Source of the DNA: Geothrix fermentans DSM 14018
GTDB taxonomy: Bacteria; Acidobacteriota; Holophagae; Holophagales; Holophagaceae
Assembly (NCBI RefSeq): GCF_000428885.1
Contig: NZ_AUAU01000010.1
Coordinates: 62,001-126,000, forward strand
DNA length: 64,000 nucleotides
Direction of reading: 5' to 3'
Positions 16,867 through 26,439 of this stretch are shown piece by piece. Each line of letters starts with the position of its first letter. Within the stretch, counting starts at the first letter, position 1. The notes under the pieces were generated by a model that did not search any database, was not told the DNA's origin, and saw only the letters and a list, made by a program, of their open reading frames with translations. A program made the position numbers and the translations under genes.

Positions 16867-17517
16867 TTGAAACTCATCGCCTGGGACTTCGACGGCACGC
16901 TGGTGGACAGCCGCCCCCTCATCGAGGCCGGCATGGCCCACGCCCTGGACGCCCTGGGCCAGCCCCGCTCGGTCATGGGCGAGTGGCTCAAGTACGTGGG
17001 CCTGCCCGTGGAGGCCGGCATCCGGAACACCTTCGGGCCCCTGGGCCTGGACTACGACGTGGTCCTGAAGGCCTACCGCAGCTTCGGCCACGCGGAGAAC
17101 GAGCACCTCCTCCAGCCCTTCGAGGGCATCCCCGAGCTGCTGGAGGAGCTGCGGGCCCGGGGCCAGCGCATGGCCGTGGCCACCTCCAAGCGCCGGGCGC
17201 CCCTGCTGCGCCAGATGGCCCGCTGGGGCTGGGAGGCCTGGTTCGATCCCATCATCACCCCCGACGAGGTCACCCACGGGAAGCCCCACCCCGAGAGCTT
17301 GGAGAAGATGCAGGCCATGACCGGCCTGGCCCCGGAGGACATCCTCATGGTGGGCGACACGCCCTTCGACCTGGACATGGCCCGGGCCGCCGGGGTACCC
17401 AGCCTGGCCGTGGGCCACGGGTTCTACCCCCAGGAGGCCCTCGCCGCCTGCGGACCCCGGGCTTACGCGCCGGACACGGCCGCTTTACGGGACATCTTGC
17501 TAGCGTGGAGCGCCTGA
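16867..17517 (+). CDS. HAD-superfamily phosphatase (phosphoglycolate phosphatase-like)
   Basis: This is a 216-residue cytosolic hydrolase. HAD motif I is WDFDGTLVDS, motif II is VATSKR, and motifs III/IV are GKPHPE and MVGDTPFDLDMA. A helical cap lies between I and II. These fit phosphoglycolate phosphatase or pyrophosphatase PpaX. The start is probably TTG at 16867: GGAGG sits 5 nt upstream, and the product begins MKLIAWDFDG as in the family. The nearby ATG is out of frame. Confidence 0.85.
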   Translation: MKLIAWDFDGTLVDSRPLIEAGMAHALDALGQPRSVMGEWLKYVGLPVEAGIRNTFGPLGLDYDVVLKAYRSFGHAENEHLLQPFEGIPELLEELRARGQRMAVATSKRRAPLLRQMARWGWEAWFDPIITPDEVTHGKPHPESLEKMQAMTGLAPEDILMVGDTPFDLDMARAAGVPSLAVGHGFYPQEALAACGPRAYAPDTAALRDILLAWSA

Positions 17518-17523
17518 TGTTGT

Positions 17524-17568
17524 CCGGGGGGGACCGCCTGCTCGCCTTGCTCGCGAAGTCCCCCCCGG
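17524..17568 (+). terminator. GC-rich stem-loop after the HAD gene
   Basis: A perfect 11-bp stem (CCGGGGGGGAC / GTCCCCCCCGG) encloses a 23-nt loop, 7 bp after the HAD stop codon. There is no T-tract, so it may be a Rho-assisted or attenuating structure ahead of moaC rather than a classic terminator. Confidence 0.45.
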
Positions 17569-17631
17569 AGCCCCCCGCCTCGATCTCAGGCCAAGCCTGA
17601 CCTCGAGGCCATCCTCAACCCAGGAGCCGAC

Positions 17632-18132
17632 ATGGCCGAGCTGACGCACCTCGATCCCGAAGGCCGTCCCAAGATGGTGGACGTCTCCGCCAAGGCCGTG
17701 ACGCGGCGCCTCGCCGTGGCCGCCGGCTACCTGGAGCTGGACGCCCCGGCGGCGGAAGCCCTCTCCCGGGGCGGCGGGCCCAAGGGCGATCCGTGGTCCG
17801 TGGCCCGGATCGGCGCCGTGGGCGGCGTGAAGCGGGCCTCGGACCTGATCCCCCTGGCCCACCCCCTGGCCATCGAGGCCGTGGACGTCGCCCACCACTG
17901 GGATCCGGCCACGCGCCGGGCCTGGCTGCGGGTGCAGGTGAGCTGCGAAGGCCGCACTGGCATCGAGATGGAAGCTCTGGCCGGGGTGACCGTCGGCCTG
18001 CTGGTCCTCTACGACATGCTCAAGGCCGTGAGCCACGGCATGGCCATCGGGCCCGCGCGCCTCCTCCGCAAGGAAGGGGGGCGGCGGGGCACGGTGACCC
18101 TGCCCTGGGAAGGATGCCCCTGGGTGCCCTGA
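17632..18132 (+). CDS. moaC: Cyclic pyranopterin monophosphate synthase
   Basis: This 166-residue enzyme completes cPMP synthesis from the MoaA product in molybdenum cofactor synthesis. It contains the family motifs MVDVSAK, SDLIPLAHPL and GIEMEALAGVTVGLLVLYDM.KA. AGGAG precedes the ATG by 5 nt. No other moa genes are in the window, so it is an isolated cofactor gene here. Confidence 0.95.
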   Translation: MAELTHLDPEGRPKMVDVSAKAVTRRLAVAAGYLELDAPAAEALSRGGGPKGDPWSVARIGAVGGVKRASDLIPLAHPLAIEAVDVAHHWDPATRRAWLRVQVSCEGRTGIEMEALAGVTVGLLVLYDMLKAVSHGMAIGPARLLRKEGGRRGTVTLPWEGCPWVP

Positions 18133-18291
18133 GACGGTGGCTCCAGTTGGAAAACATTTGCATATGCAAGGTCCCAGGACCCCGGTAGGATTGGGGACTG
18201 GACTGTTCCTTATCCATCGCCAACCGGGGTTGCGACCCCCTCAAGGAGGCCTAGCGAAGCAGGCTTTTCCGTTCCAGCCGGGAGTTTTTCC

Positions 18292-19371
18292 ATGCGTCTT
18301 GCCGTCTTGACCCTCGTTCTCGCGTCCCTCAGCCTCGGCCTCCAGGCCGCTCCGAAGCGGACCTCCAAGAAGACCTCCTCCAGGCCCGCCGATGCTGGTG
18401 CCGTCCACGTCGTGCGCAAAGGCGAGACCGCTGGCGTGATTGCCCGGGCCCACGGCATGAGCCTCTCCGAGCTGGCCGCCCTGAACCCGGGCCGGAAGCT
18501 GTCCAAGCTCTCCCTGGGCATGAAGCTGAACATCCGATCCGCCAAACCGGAGCGCCTGGCTGCGGCTCCGGAGGCGGAGGACGCCCCCATCCAGGCCCTC
18601 CCGGCCACCCCCCGGCCCGCCCTCGCCGCCCTGCCCGCGCCCGCCGTGGTGCCCCCGGCCCCCATGCCCCACCTGGAGCGCCTGCTGCCCTACCAGGTGC
18701 GCGCCGTGGTCCCCGCCGCCGACAGCCGCAGCGGCGCCCCGGCCTCCGGCCACCTCGAGGCGCACCTGGCGCCCGGCACCCCGTCCCAGCTCCTGGCCCG
18801 GATGCAGCCGGTCATGCCGCCCGTCAGCGAGGCGGAGCTGAACGCCCTGCTGCCCACCTTCGCCCCCGCGGACCCGGACAAGCTCGACCTCCTCTGGCCC
18901 GTGGAGACCCGGACCATCAGCTCCGCCTGGGGCCCCCGGATGCGCACCAGGACCGTCCGGGTGAAGAACCAGCGCAAGAAGCGGGTGCGCTACAAGGGCC
19001 GGCACCGCGGCATCGACCTCAACGCCCCCGCCGGCACCGCCGTGTTCGCGGCCATGGACGGGCAGGTGGTGATGGCCGGGAGGCACAAGCAGTACGGCAA
19101 CTTCGTGGTGGTGGATCACGGGAACGGCGTGGCCACCCTCTACGCCCACCACCAGCTGAACCTGGTCCAGGAGGGCGACATCGTGCGCCGGGGCCAGAAG
19201 ATCGCCGAGGTGGGCCGCACGGGCAATGCCACGGGCCCCCACCTCCACTTCGAGCTCAAGATCGACGGCGTGCAGCGGAACCCCCTGCCGGTCCTCAACG
19301 ACGAAGAGGATGTCTCCGCCGAGCTCGCCGCCCAGAACGCCCTGCTGGGGGCGGCCGGCGCCAAGCGCTGA
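18292..19371 (+). CDS. LysM and M23 domain murein peptidase
   Basis: This is a 359-residue exported protein with an N-terminal signal peptide (LAVLTLVLASLSLGLQAAP). A LysM peptidoglycan-binding domain follows at about residues 37-80 (HVVRKGETAGVIARAHGMS). After a proline-rich linker comes the M23 zinc endopeptidase domain (about 200-335): HRGIDLNAP supplies the first His and Asp, and GPHLHFEL supplies the HxH motif. It probably cleaves cross-links or activates amidases during division, like NlpD/EnvC relatives. GGGAG lies 7 nt before the ATG. The 159-bp upstream space holds small inverted repeats but no recognisable riboswitch. Confidence 0.92.
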   Translation: MRLAVLTLVLASLSLGLQAAPKRTSKKTSSRPADAGAVHVVRKGETAGVIARAHGMSLSELAALNPGRKLSKLSLGMKLNIRSAKPERLAAAPEAEDAPIQALPATPRPALAALPAPAVVPPAPMPHLERLLPYQVRAVVPAADSRSGAPASGHLEAHLAPGTPSQLLARMQPVMPPVSEAELNALLPTFAPADPDKLDLLWPVETRTISSAWGPRMRTRTVRVKNQRKKRVRYKGRHRGIDLNAPAGTAVFAAMDGQVVMAGRHKQYGNFVVVDHGNGVATLYAHHQLNLVQEGDIVRRGQKIAEVGRTGNATGPHLHFELKIDGVQRNPLPVLNDEEDVSAELAAQNALLGAAGAKR

Positions 19372-19503
19372 GAACCCCCGTCCAGGCACTCTGAACCTCC
19401 GCCCCACCCGCGGCACTGGAAGGAAGCGCCCCACCGCATCCCGGCGCGGGAGCGGCCGCGGACGCCATGCTAGACTTGGTCCTTTCGCCGTTCTGAGGTG
19501 GTC

Positions 19504-21414
19504 ATGCCGCTGTACCGAGCTTCCCTCCGGGCCCTGGGGGCCGTCGTGCTCCTGGCCGCGACCCTGGCCTGCGGAGGCAAGAAGGGCGAAAGCGCCCCGG
19601 CCACCACCATCACCCTCAGCGGCACCGTCACCTACACCCGCGTGCCCCTGGCCACGGACGCCAACGGCGTGCCCACCGGGCTGGCGGACAGCTCCGCGGC
19701 GACCAACCTCAAGACCCTGCCCGCCAAGGGCGTGCTGGTCCGGGTCTACCAGCGCAACGACCAGCTCAACCCCGACGGCACCACCAAGTCCACCAGCTGG
19801 CTCGTGGTCACGGGCGGATCGACGTTCACGGATGCCAATGGCCTCTACAGCGTGACCGTGCCCAAGGACAAGCCCCTGATGGTGGAGCTCCTGAGCACCT
19901 TCGACGGCGGAGAGAACCACTCCGTGAACGTCGTGGGCGATCCCGCCGGCATCAACAGCACCCTGCCCCAGGCGGTCCGCTACCGTTACGCCATGCGCAA
20001 GGCCGTCGACGGCACGGCCCCCGCCGGGAACCCCACGCCCGCCGCCATCCCCGCCGGGGACAGCGTGGTGAACTTCACCGTCGGCCTCACGGATGCCTGG
20101 TGGCTGGTCAACCCGACCTACCTCTTCGGCAACGCCGTGGCTCCGGATGCGGGCAACCCTGTCGCCGAAACCACCCTGCCCGGCCGCAGCACCGGCACCG
20201 GCAGCCGCATCCTCGCCATCGGCGACAGCATCTCCTCCTTCAAGAACGTCTACGGCCTCGCCACCCCCGGAACCACCCTCGACCTCCACTACGCGCCGGG
20301 GGTCTCGGAAACCCGGGGTTCCTTCGTGGAGTACGACCGCTCGGTCTATCCCCTGGCCTACGACGACAACCTCGGCACCCGCCACTACTTCGGTTCGCTC
20401 CAGGGCGGCTCCGCCAACGACGACGCCTGGGACGAGGGCGTGATCCTGCCCCTGATCGCGCGGGGCGTCCTCTTCAGCACCAACGCGGGCCGGACCTACT
20501 CGATCTCCCAGAACCCCCTGCTCCCCGTGGCGGCGCCCCTCACGGACCTGAGCCCGGACATGGCGAGGATCGAGGGACTGGCCGAGGCCATGGCCGCCAA
20601 CATCCTCAAGTCCCCCTACCTGGCGGACACCCAGGGCGCCTCCCTGGCCGCGCCTGTGCTGGACATCCGGGACATCAGCGGCCTCAGCTCCGCCCAGCTC
20701 GGACCCTATTCCGCTCCGGCCCTCCGGGCCCTGGCCTGGGAGATCATCCTCAAGGCCAACAGCGTGGCCAGCCCCGGAACGTCCGCCACCTGGTCCGGCA
20801 TGAACGCCGCCGCGGCTGCCCGCTTCTTCCTGCCCCCGGGTGCCAGCCGGGACGCGGAGCCCCTCAACATCTACTCCCAGATCGCCCGCCTCAAGGAGGG
20901 CAAGGCCCTCACGGAGCCCGTGGACCTCTCCACCCTCTTCACGGACGCGGTCCTGGGCCCGCTCACCGCCCCCTTCGGCGTGCCCTGGCCCCGGCCCGCC
21001 ACCGGGACCTACGCCTCCTTCGCGGCGAACTGGGGCACGGATCCCAATGCCCTCACCGTCCCCCTGGCCCCCTTCTCCCTTAGCATGGCCAAGGCCGTCC
21101 AGGTGCGCGGCACCTACCCGAACCTGTCCGAGGGCGAGGTGTTCTACAGCGGGTTCAGCCTCAGCGCCGACCGGCGCTACGTCATCGGCGTGAGCATCAG
21201 CCCGGCCCTGCCCGCCGGCGCGGAACTGGACCTGGACCTGCCCCAGGCCGCCCGGAGCTTCACCTTCACCGGCGCCGGCGGGACCACGCCGGCCCTCGTC
21301 CTCACGGTGAGCACCGCCCCCCCGGTCTACCACCCGGTCCGGGTGCGGCTGAAGAGCCCGAACGCGCTCCAGCCGGACGTGGCCGTGACCGTGAGCTTCA
21401 CGCCCAGCCTCTAG
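19504..21414 (+). CDS. Large lipoprotein, function unknown
   Basis: This is a 636-residue protein with a lipobox signal (VVLLAATLACGG; Cys becomes lipidated), so membrane-anchored, probably in the outer membrane. A beta-rich region (about 35-130) with GVLVRVYQRND and TDANGLYSVTVPKDKP resembles carboxypeptidase-regulatory-like folds. No catalytic motif is visible in the remaining ~500 residues, which are rich in Ala, Pro, Thr and Ser; a helical middle (about 340-430) lies before more beta structure. The ATG has TGAGG just upstream. Neighbours give no clue. Confidence 0.8.
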   Translation: MPLYRASLRALGAVVLLAATLACGGKKGESAPATTITLSGTVTYTRVPLATDANGVPTGLADSSAATNLKTLPAKGVLVRVYQRNDQLNPDGTTKSTSWLVVTGGSTFTDANGLYSVTVPKDKPLMVELLSTFDGGENHSVNVVGDPAGINSTLPQAVRYRYAMRKAVDGTAPAGNPTPAAIPAGDSVVNFTVGLTDAWWLVNPTYLFGNAVAPDAGNPVAETTLPGRSTGTGSRILAIGDSISSFKNVYGLATPGTTLDLHYAPGVSETRGSFVEYDRSVYPLAYDDNLGTRHYFGSLQGGSANDDAWDEGVILPLIARGVLFSTNAGRTYSISQNPLLPVAAPLTDLSPDMARIEGLAEAMAANILKSPYLADTQGASLAAPVLDIRDISGLSSAQLGPYSAPALRALAWEIILKANSVASPGTSATWSGMNAAAAARFFLPPGASRDAEPLNIYSQIARLKEGKALTEPVDLSTLFTDAVLGPLTAPFGVPWPRPATGTYASFAANWGTDPNALTVPLAPFSLSMAKAVQVRGTYPNLSEGEVFYSGFSLSADRRYVIGVSISPALPAGAELDLDLPQAARSFTFTGAGGTTPALVLTVSTAPPVYHPVRVRLKSPNALQPDVAVTVSFTPSL

Positions 21415-21449
21415 CCAAGCCTCCAGCCACGTCTCGCCCGGGAGCCGCC

Positions 21450-22265
21450 ATGACCGCCTCCGCCGCCCTCCAGGCCCTGCAGGCCCGGGCGCCCTTCGTG
21501 CCGGATCTCGTCATCGTCCTGGGCTCGGGCCTGGGGGCCCTGGCCGACAGTGCCGAGGCCCGGGCCGGGGTGTCCATCCCCTTCACGGACCTGCCGGGCT
21601 TCCCGGCGCCCACGGTGGCCGGCCACGGCGGCAAGCTGGTCTTCTGCGAGTTCGAGGGCCGGAAGGTGGTGCTCCAGGCCGGGCGCTTCCACTTCTACGA
21701 GGGCCACCCCATGCCCCTCGTGGTCACGCCCATGCGCCTCTACGGACGCCTCGGCGCCAAGGCCGTCCTCCTCACCAACGCCGCCGGGGCCCTCAACCCG
21801 GCCTTCGGCGTGGGCGAGCTCATGGCCCTCACGGACCACATCAACCTCTTCGGCACCAACCCCCTCATCGGCCCCAACGTGGAGCCCGGCCCCCGCTTCC
21901 CGGACATGACCGCCGTCTACGACCCGGCCTTCCGCGCCCACCTCGCCGCCTGCGCCGCCCGGCTGGGGCAGACCCTCCGCCAGGGTGTGTACCTGGGCCT
22001 GACGGGCCCCAGCTACGAGACGCCCGCGGAGATCCGCGCCTTCCGCGTGATGGGGGCCGATGCCGTGGGCATGAGCACGGTCCCCGAGGCCATCGTGGCC
22101 CGCCACGAGGGCATGCGCGTGGCGGGGATCTCCTGCCTGTGCAACATGGCCGCCGGCATCCTGCCCCAGCCCCTCACCCATCAGGAAGTACTGGAAGCCG
22201 GAGCCGCCGCCGCCGGCCGCTTCGAGGCCCTGGTACGGGCCTTCGTGCGGGACCTGCCACTGTAA
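21450..22265 (+). CDS. Purine nucleoside phosphorylase (trimeric type)
   Basis: This 271-residue enzyme phosphorolyses inosine and guanosine for purine salvage. Motifs of the PNP I family are in order: VLGSGLG, GHGGKL, GRFHFYEGHP, LTNAAGALNP, TGPSYETPAEI and the base-binding VGMSTVPEAIVARHEGM. GGGAG lies 6 nt before the ATG. It converges on acs, with the tandem repeat array between the two stop codons. Confidence 0.94.
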   Translation: MTASAALQALQARAPFVPDLVIVLGSGLGALADSAEARAGVSIPFTDLPGFPAPTVAGHGGKLVFCEFEGRKVVLQAGRFHFYEGHPMPLVVTPMRLYGRLGAKAVLLTNAAGALNPAFGVGELMALTDHINLFGTNPLIGPNVEPGPRFPDMTAVYDPAFRAHLAACAARLGQTLRQGVYLGLTGPSYETPAEIRAFRVMGADAVGMSTVPEAIVARHEGMRVAGISCLCNMAAGILPQPLTHQEVLEAGAAAAGRFEALVRAFVRDLPL

Positions 22266-22301
22266 AGCCCTGAACACCCACCTCACTGTTGTGGAGAAGA
22301 A

Positions 22302-22557
22302 GAAGCCCGGCTCCGCCGGGCTTCTTCGCGGGGGCCCGGGGGTGTGCGCGCAGCAAAGCGGAGCGCGGAACCCCCGGACAGGAGCAAGCAGAAGCCCGGC
22401 TCCGCCGGGCTTCTTCGCGGGGGCCCGGGGGTGTGCGCGCAGCAAAGCGGAGCGCGGAACCCCCGGACAGGAACAAGCAGAAGCCCGGCTTTGCCGGGCT
22501 TCTGCGCGGGGGTCTCGGGGGTGTGCGCGCAGCGAAGCGGAGCGCGGGACCCCCGGA
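22302..22557. repeat. Three tandem 89-bp repeats with paired hairpins
   Basis: Units begin at 22302, 22391 and 22480, an exact 89-bp period. Units 1 and 2 are nearly identical and unit 3 is slightly diverged and shorter. Each holds hairpin A, GAAGCCCGGC-TCC-GCCGGGCTTC (TTT loop in unit 3), and a GC-rich hairpin B framed by GGGGGTGTGCGCGCAGC and GCGGAACCCCC. The array fills the 292-bp gap between the convergent pnp and acs genes and ends directly at the acs stop codon. Hairpin A could terminate transcription from both sides. A lone diverged copy lies at 43839-43911 behind fusA. Confidence 0.9.
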
Positions 22558-24504
22558 CTAGTTTTGACTCTTCTGGTGTTCTTCGATGAGGCGGTTGACC
22601 ACCTCCGGCTCGGCCAGGGTGGAAGTGTCGCCCATGCCCTCGTACTCCGAGGAGGCGATCTTGCGGAGGATGCGCCGCATGATCTTGCCGCTGCGGGTCT
22701 TGGGGAGGCCCGAGGCGATGTGGATGACATCGGGGGCCGCGAAGGCGCCGATGACCTGGCGCACCTGCTCCTTGAGGGCGCCGATGAGCTGCTGGTTGTC
22801 GGCGAAGCCGGTGTTGAGCAGCACGTAGCAGTAGATGCCCTGGCCCTTGATGGGGTGCGGGTAGCCCACCACCGCGGCTTCGGCCACGGCCTCGTGGGCC
22901 ACCAGGGCGCTCTCCACCTCGGCGGTGCCCAGCCGGTGGCCGCTCACGTTGATGACGTCGTCGATGCGGCCCGTGATCCAGTAGTAGCCATCCTCGTCCC
23001 GGCGGGCGCCGTCCCCGGTGAAGTAGTAGCCCGGGTACTGGGTGAAGTAGGTCTCCCGGAACCGCTTGTGGTCGCCGTGGACCGTGCGGGCCTGGCCCGG
23101 CCAGGGGGCGCCCAGGCAGAGGGCCCCCTCCACCCCGTTGCCTTCGATGGGCACGCCCGTGGAGGGATCCACGATGACGGGCTTCACGCCGAAGAAGGGC
23201 AGGGTGGCCGAGCCGGGCTTGGTGGGCGTCACGCCGGGAAGCGGGGTGATGAGGATGCCGCCGGTCTCCGTCTGCCACCAGGTGTCCACCACCGTGCAGC
23301 GGCCCTCGCCCACCACATCGTGGTACCAGCGCCAGACCTCGGGGTTGATGGGCTCGCCCACGGTGCCGAGGATGCGCAGCGACTTGCGGCTGTACTTGTG
23401 GATCCAGCTGTCGCCGGCCTGGGCCAGGGCACGCAGGGCCGTGGGCGCCGTGTAGAGGATGTTCACGCCCAGGTCGTCCACCACCTGCCAGTAGCGTCCC
23501 GCGTCCGGGTAGAGGGGCGTGGACTCGAAGATCACCGTGGTGGCGCCGTTGGCCAGGGGGCCGTAGACGATGTAGCTGTGCCCGGTCACCCAGCCGATGT
23601 CGGCGGCGCACAGGTAGATGTCGTCGGGGTGGTAGTCGAAGACCAGCTTGTGGGTGAAGGCCGCGTAGGTGAGGTAGCCACCCGTGGTGTGCAGCAGGCC
23701 CTTGGGCTTCCCGGTGCTGCCGGAGGTGTAGAGGATGAAGAGGGGGTCCTCCGCGCCCATCCACTCGTTGGTGCAGGTGGAGCGCTGGCGGGCGGCCTCC
23801 TCGTCCAGCCACAGGTCGCGGCCGGGCTGCATGGGCACCTCGCCGTCCGTGCGCCGGGCCACCAGGACCGTCTCCACCAGGGACATGCCCTCGATGGCGC
23901 GGTCCACGGTCTTCTTCAGCGGCACCTTCTTCCCGCCTCGCAGGCCCTCGTTGGCGGTCACCACCACCCGGCAACGGGCATCCACGATGCGGTCCCGCAG
24001 GGACTCGGCCGAGAACCCGCCGAAGACCACGGAGTGCACGGCCCCGATGCGGGCGCAGGCGAGCATGGTGTAGACCAGCTCGGGGATCATGGTCATGTAG
24101 ACACAGACCCGGTCGCCCTTCTTCACGCCGTTGGCCAGGAGCACGTTCGCCACCCGGGCCACATGGTGCTTGAGGTCGCGGTAGGTGATGTGGGTGTAGA
24201 CCCCGGGCTCGTCCTGGGCCCAGATGATGGCGGTCTTGTCGCCCAGGTGGGGCAGGTGGCGGTCCACGCAGTTGAAGCAGGCGTTGAGGCGCCCGCCGGA
24301 GAACCAGGAGAAGTCCACCTCGTTGTAGTCCGCGTCGAAGACGGACTGCCAGGGGTGGAACCAGGTGAGCGACTTGGCCTGCTCGCCCCAGAACCACTCG
24401 GGGTTGTCCAGGGACAGTCGGTACAGGCGCTGGTACTCCTCCATCGTCTTGATGTGGGCCCGCTCCCGGATGTGGGGCTTCACGGGAAAGAGGTCTTCGG
24501 ACAT
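22558..24504 (-). CDS. acs: Acetyl-CoA synthetase
   Basis: This is a 648-residue AMP-forming ligase making acetyl-CoA from acetate, ATP and CoA. It has the AMP-binding P-loop [13 protein letters not shown], the WWQTETGG motif, [21 protein letters not shown] and the C-terminal [12 protein letters not shown], whose Lys is the residue typically inactivated by acetylation. The ATG at 24504 has GGAG 6 nt upstream. The MHS transporter gene lies upstream on the same strand, separated by 273 bp with strong hairpins. Acetate scavenging or growth on acetate is the likely role. Confidence 0.97.
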   Translation of the reverse strand: MSEDLFPVKPHIRERAHIKTMEEYQRLYRLSLDNPEWFWGEQAKSLTWFHPWQSVFDADYNEVDFSWFSGGRLNACFNCVDRHLPHLGDKTAIIWAQDEPGVYTHITYRDLKHHVARVANVLLANGVKKGDRVCVYMTMIPELVYTMLACARIGAVHSVVFGGFSAESLRDRIVDARCRVVVTANEGLRGGKKVPLKKTVDRAIEGMSLVETVLVARRTDGEVPMQPGRDLWLDEEAARQRSTCTNEWMGAEDPLFILYTSGSTGKPKGLLHTTGGYLTYAAFTHKLVFDYHPDDIYLCAADIGWVTGHSYIVYGPLANGATTVIFESTPLYPDAGRYWQVVDDLGVNILYTAPTALRALAQAGDSWIHKYSRKSLRILGTVGEPINPEVWRWYHDVVGEGRCTVVDTWWQTETGGILITPLPGVTPTKPGSATLPFFGVKPVIVDPSTGVPIEGNGVEGALCLGAPWPGQARTVHGDHKRFRETYFTQYPGYYFTGDGARRDEDGYYWITGRIDDVINVSGHRLGTAEVESALVAHEAVAEAAVVGYPHPIKGQGIYCYVLLNTGFADNQQLIGALKEQVRQVIGAFAAPDVIHIASGLPKTRSGKIMRRILRKIASSEYEGMGDTSTLAEPEVVNRLIEEHQKSQN

Positions 24505-24711
24505 GTCGGCTCCGTGCCAGAGGGTGGAATGGGGAATGTGGCGGAGGAGCGTGTGGATGGCAGTGGAGGCCTGGATCTCCACGCAGGTCCGTCAAGCTGG
24601 GAAAGACGTTGGGGGGTGGGGGAGGCGACCATTCTCGGACCCGCCCACACCCTTGTCCAGCGTTCGTTGCCCCAGGCAGGGCCTCCAGCATCCTGGCCGG
24701 CCCGTGGGCTG

Positions 24712-24769
24712 GAGCCGGGCGGGAGCCATCCCGCCCGGCTCGACTGCCTCCGGCGGCGCCGCCGCCGGA
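24712..24769 (-). terminator. Two consecutive strong hairpins between the MHS gene and acs
   Basis: GAGCCGGGCGGGA / TCCCGCCCGGCTC forms a perfect 13-bp stem with a 4-nt loop (24712-24741). Next to it TCCGGCGGCG / CGCCGCCGGA is a second palindrome (about 24749-24769). They begin just after the transporter stop codon in transcription order. No T-tract follows, so they may stabilise the transporter mRNA or partly uncouple acs. Confidence 0.5.
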
Positions 24770-24777
24770 AAGGTGGA

Positions 24778-26439
24778 TCAGTGCTGGTAGGTGGTGATGT
24801 CCCTGTCCTTGGTTTCCTTCAGGAAGAGCGCGCCGATCACCACGGTCATCAGGGCCACGACGACGGGATACCAGAGCCCGAAGTAGATGTTGCCTTTCAG
24901 GGCCACGATGGCCGTCGCGATGAGCGGCAGCATGCCGCCAAACCAGCCGTTGCCGATGTGATAGGGCAGCGACATGGAGGTGTAGCGGATGTTGGTGGGG
25001 AAGAGCTCCACCAGGAAGGCTGCGATAGGCCCGTACACCATCGTCACGTAGATGAGGAAGATGAACAGGATCAGCAGGGTCATGGGGTAGTTGACCTTGG
25101 ACTTGTCGGCCTCCTTGGGATAGCCGAGGTCGTTCAGGGCCTTCTTGAGGGCGCCTTCCGAAGCCGCATTCCAACCCTCCACGCGGGTGGTGGTGACTTC
25201 GCCGGTGGTGGCGTTCCTGCCCTGGATCGTGGCGACCACCATCTTGCCGGCCTCAGGCGCCACCTTGGTGAAGTTGAGGCCCTGCTTGCCGAAGAAGTCG
25301 TTCACGCGATCCAGCTCCGTGAACTTGCTCCAGGGGCCGACAAAGAGGTTGAAGGTCTCGTCCTTGGGGTTGCCGGCCACGGTGATCACCGTGCTGTTCT
25401 GGAAGGTCTCCAGGGCGGGGTTCACGTAGTGGGTCAGCTGCTTGAACAGGGGGAAGAAGGTGACCGCGGCGATGAGGCAGCCGGCCAGGATGATCTTGAG
25501 GCGGCCGATCTTGTCCGACAGCCAGCCGAAGAAGATGAAGAAGGGCGTGCCCAGCAGCAGGGAGGCGCCGATGAGCATGTAGGTGGTCTGGTAGTCCAGC
25601 TTCAGCGTGATCTGCATGAAGAAGAGCGCGTAGAACTGGCCCGTGTACCACACCACGCCCTGGCCCGCGGTGGCGCCGAGGAGGGCGAGCAGCGCGTACT
25701 TGTTGTTGGGGTACTTCAGGAAGCTGTCGGAGAGGGGGGCCTTGGAGGTCTTGCCCTCGGCCTTCATCTTGGTGAAGATCGGGGACTCGTGCAGCTTCAG
25801 GCGGATCCAGACGGACACGCCGAGCAGGATGATGGACACCAGGAAGGGAATGCGCCAGCCCCAGTTCGCGAAGGCCTCCTTGGTCATGCCGCCGCGGCAG
25901 GCCATGATGATGCCGAGGCAGAGGAAGAAGCCCACGGTGGCCGTGGTCTGGATCCAGCTGGTGTTGTAGCCGCGCCGGTCGTGCGCGGAGTGTTCCGCCA
26001 CGTAGGTGGCCGCACCACCGTACTCACCGCCCAGGGCCAGGCCCTGCAGGAGGCGCAGCGTCACCATGATGATGGGTGCCAGCCAGCCCACGGATTCGAA
26101 GGTCGGCAGGAGGCCGACTCCGAAGGTGGAGAGGCCCATGACCATGATGGTCACGAGGAACGTGTACTTGCGGCCGATGAGGTCGCCGATGCGGCCGAAC
26201 ACCAGGGCGCCGAAGGGCCGGACCAGGAAGCCCGCCGCGTAGGCCGCGAAGGCGGACAGCAGGGCGGCCGTGTCGTTCCCCTTGGGGAAGAAGAGGTGCG
26301 CGAAGAAGGGCGCCAGGGTGGCGTACAGGTAGAAGTCATACCACTCGAACACCGTGCCCACGGACGAGGCGATGATCACCATCCGTTCTTCTTTGGTGAG
26401 TGGGGTCTTGGTGGCGATTTGTTCGGTTGCGATTGCCAT
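24778..26439 (-). CDS. MFS transporter, MHS family, long form
   Basis: This is a 553-residue inner-membrane symporter. MHS motifs are TVFEWYDFYLYA, GRIGDLIGRK and RLLQGLALGGEYGGAATYVAEH. It is about 110 residues longer than the copy at 991-2310 because of a soluble insert (about residues 345-460) between late helices. Long MHS proteins with such an insert are a known subfamily. The ATG at 26439 has AAGGAGG 9 nt upstream. It precedes acs, so an acetate or other short acid substrate is plausible but unproven. Confidence 0.88.
   Translation of the reverse strand: MAIATEQIATKTPLTKEERMVIIASSVGTVFEWYDFYLYATLAPFFAHLFFPKGNDTAALLSAFAAYAAGFLVRPFGALVFGRIGDLIGRKYTFLVTIMVMGLSTFGVGLLPTFESVGWLAPIIMVTLRLLQGLALGGEYGGAATYVAEHSAHDRRGYNTSWIQTTATVGFFLCLGIIMACRGGMTKEAFANWGWRIPFLVSIILLGVSVWIRLKLHESPIFTKMKAEGKTSKAPLSDSFLKYPNNKYALLALLGATAGQGVVWYTGQFYALFFMQITLKLDYQTTYMLIGASLLLGTPFFIFFGWLSDKIGRLKIILAGCLIAAVTFFPLFKQLTHYVNPALETFQNSTVITVAGNPKDETFNLFVGPWSKFTELDRVNDFFGKQGLNFTKVAPEAGKMVVATIQGRNATTGEVTTTRVEGWNAASEGALKKALNDLGYPKEADKSKVNYPMTLLILFIFLIYVTMVYGPIAAFLVELFPTNIRYTSMSLPYHIGNGWFGGMLPLIATAIVALKGNIYFGLWYPVVVALMTVVIGALFLKETKDRDITTYQH

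Noticed and set aside
18140-18290. Possible riboswitch before the LysM/M23 gene
   Set aside because: Small inverted repeats are present, but I could not match the conserved cores of c-di-GMP, TPP, cobalamin or fluoride riboswitches.
22302-22560. CRISPR array
   Set aside because: The 89-bp units are contiguous with no unique spacers and no cas genes are nearby.
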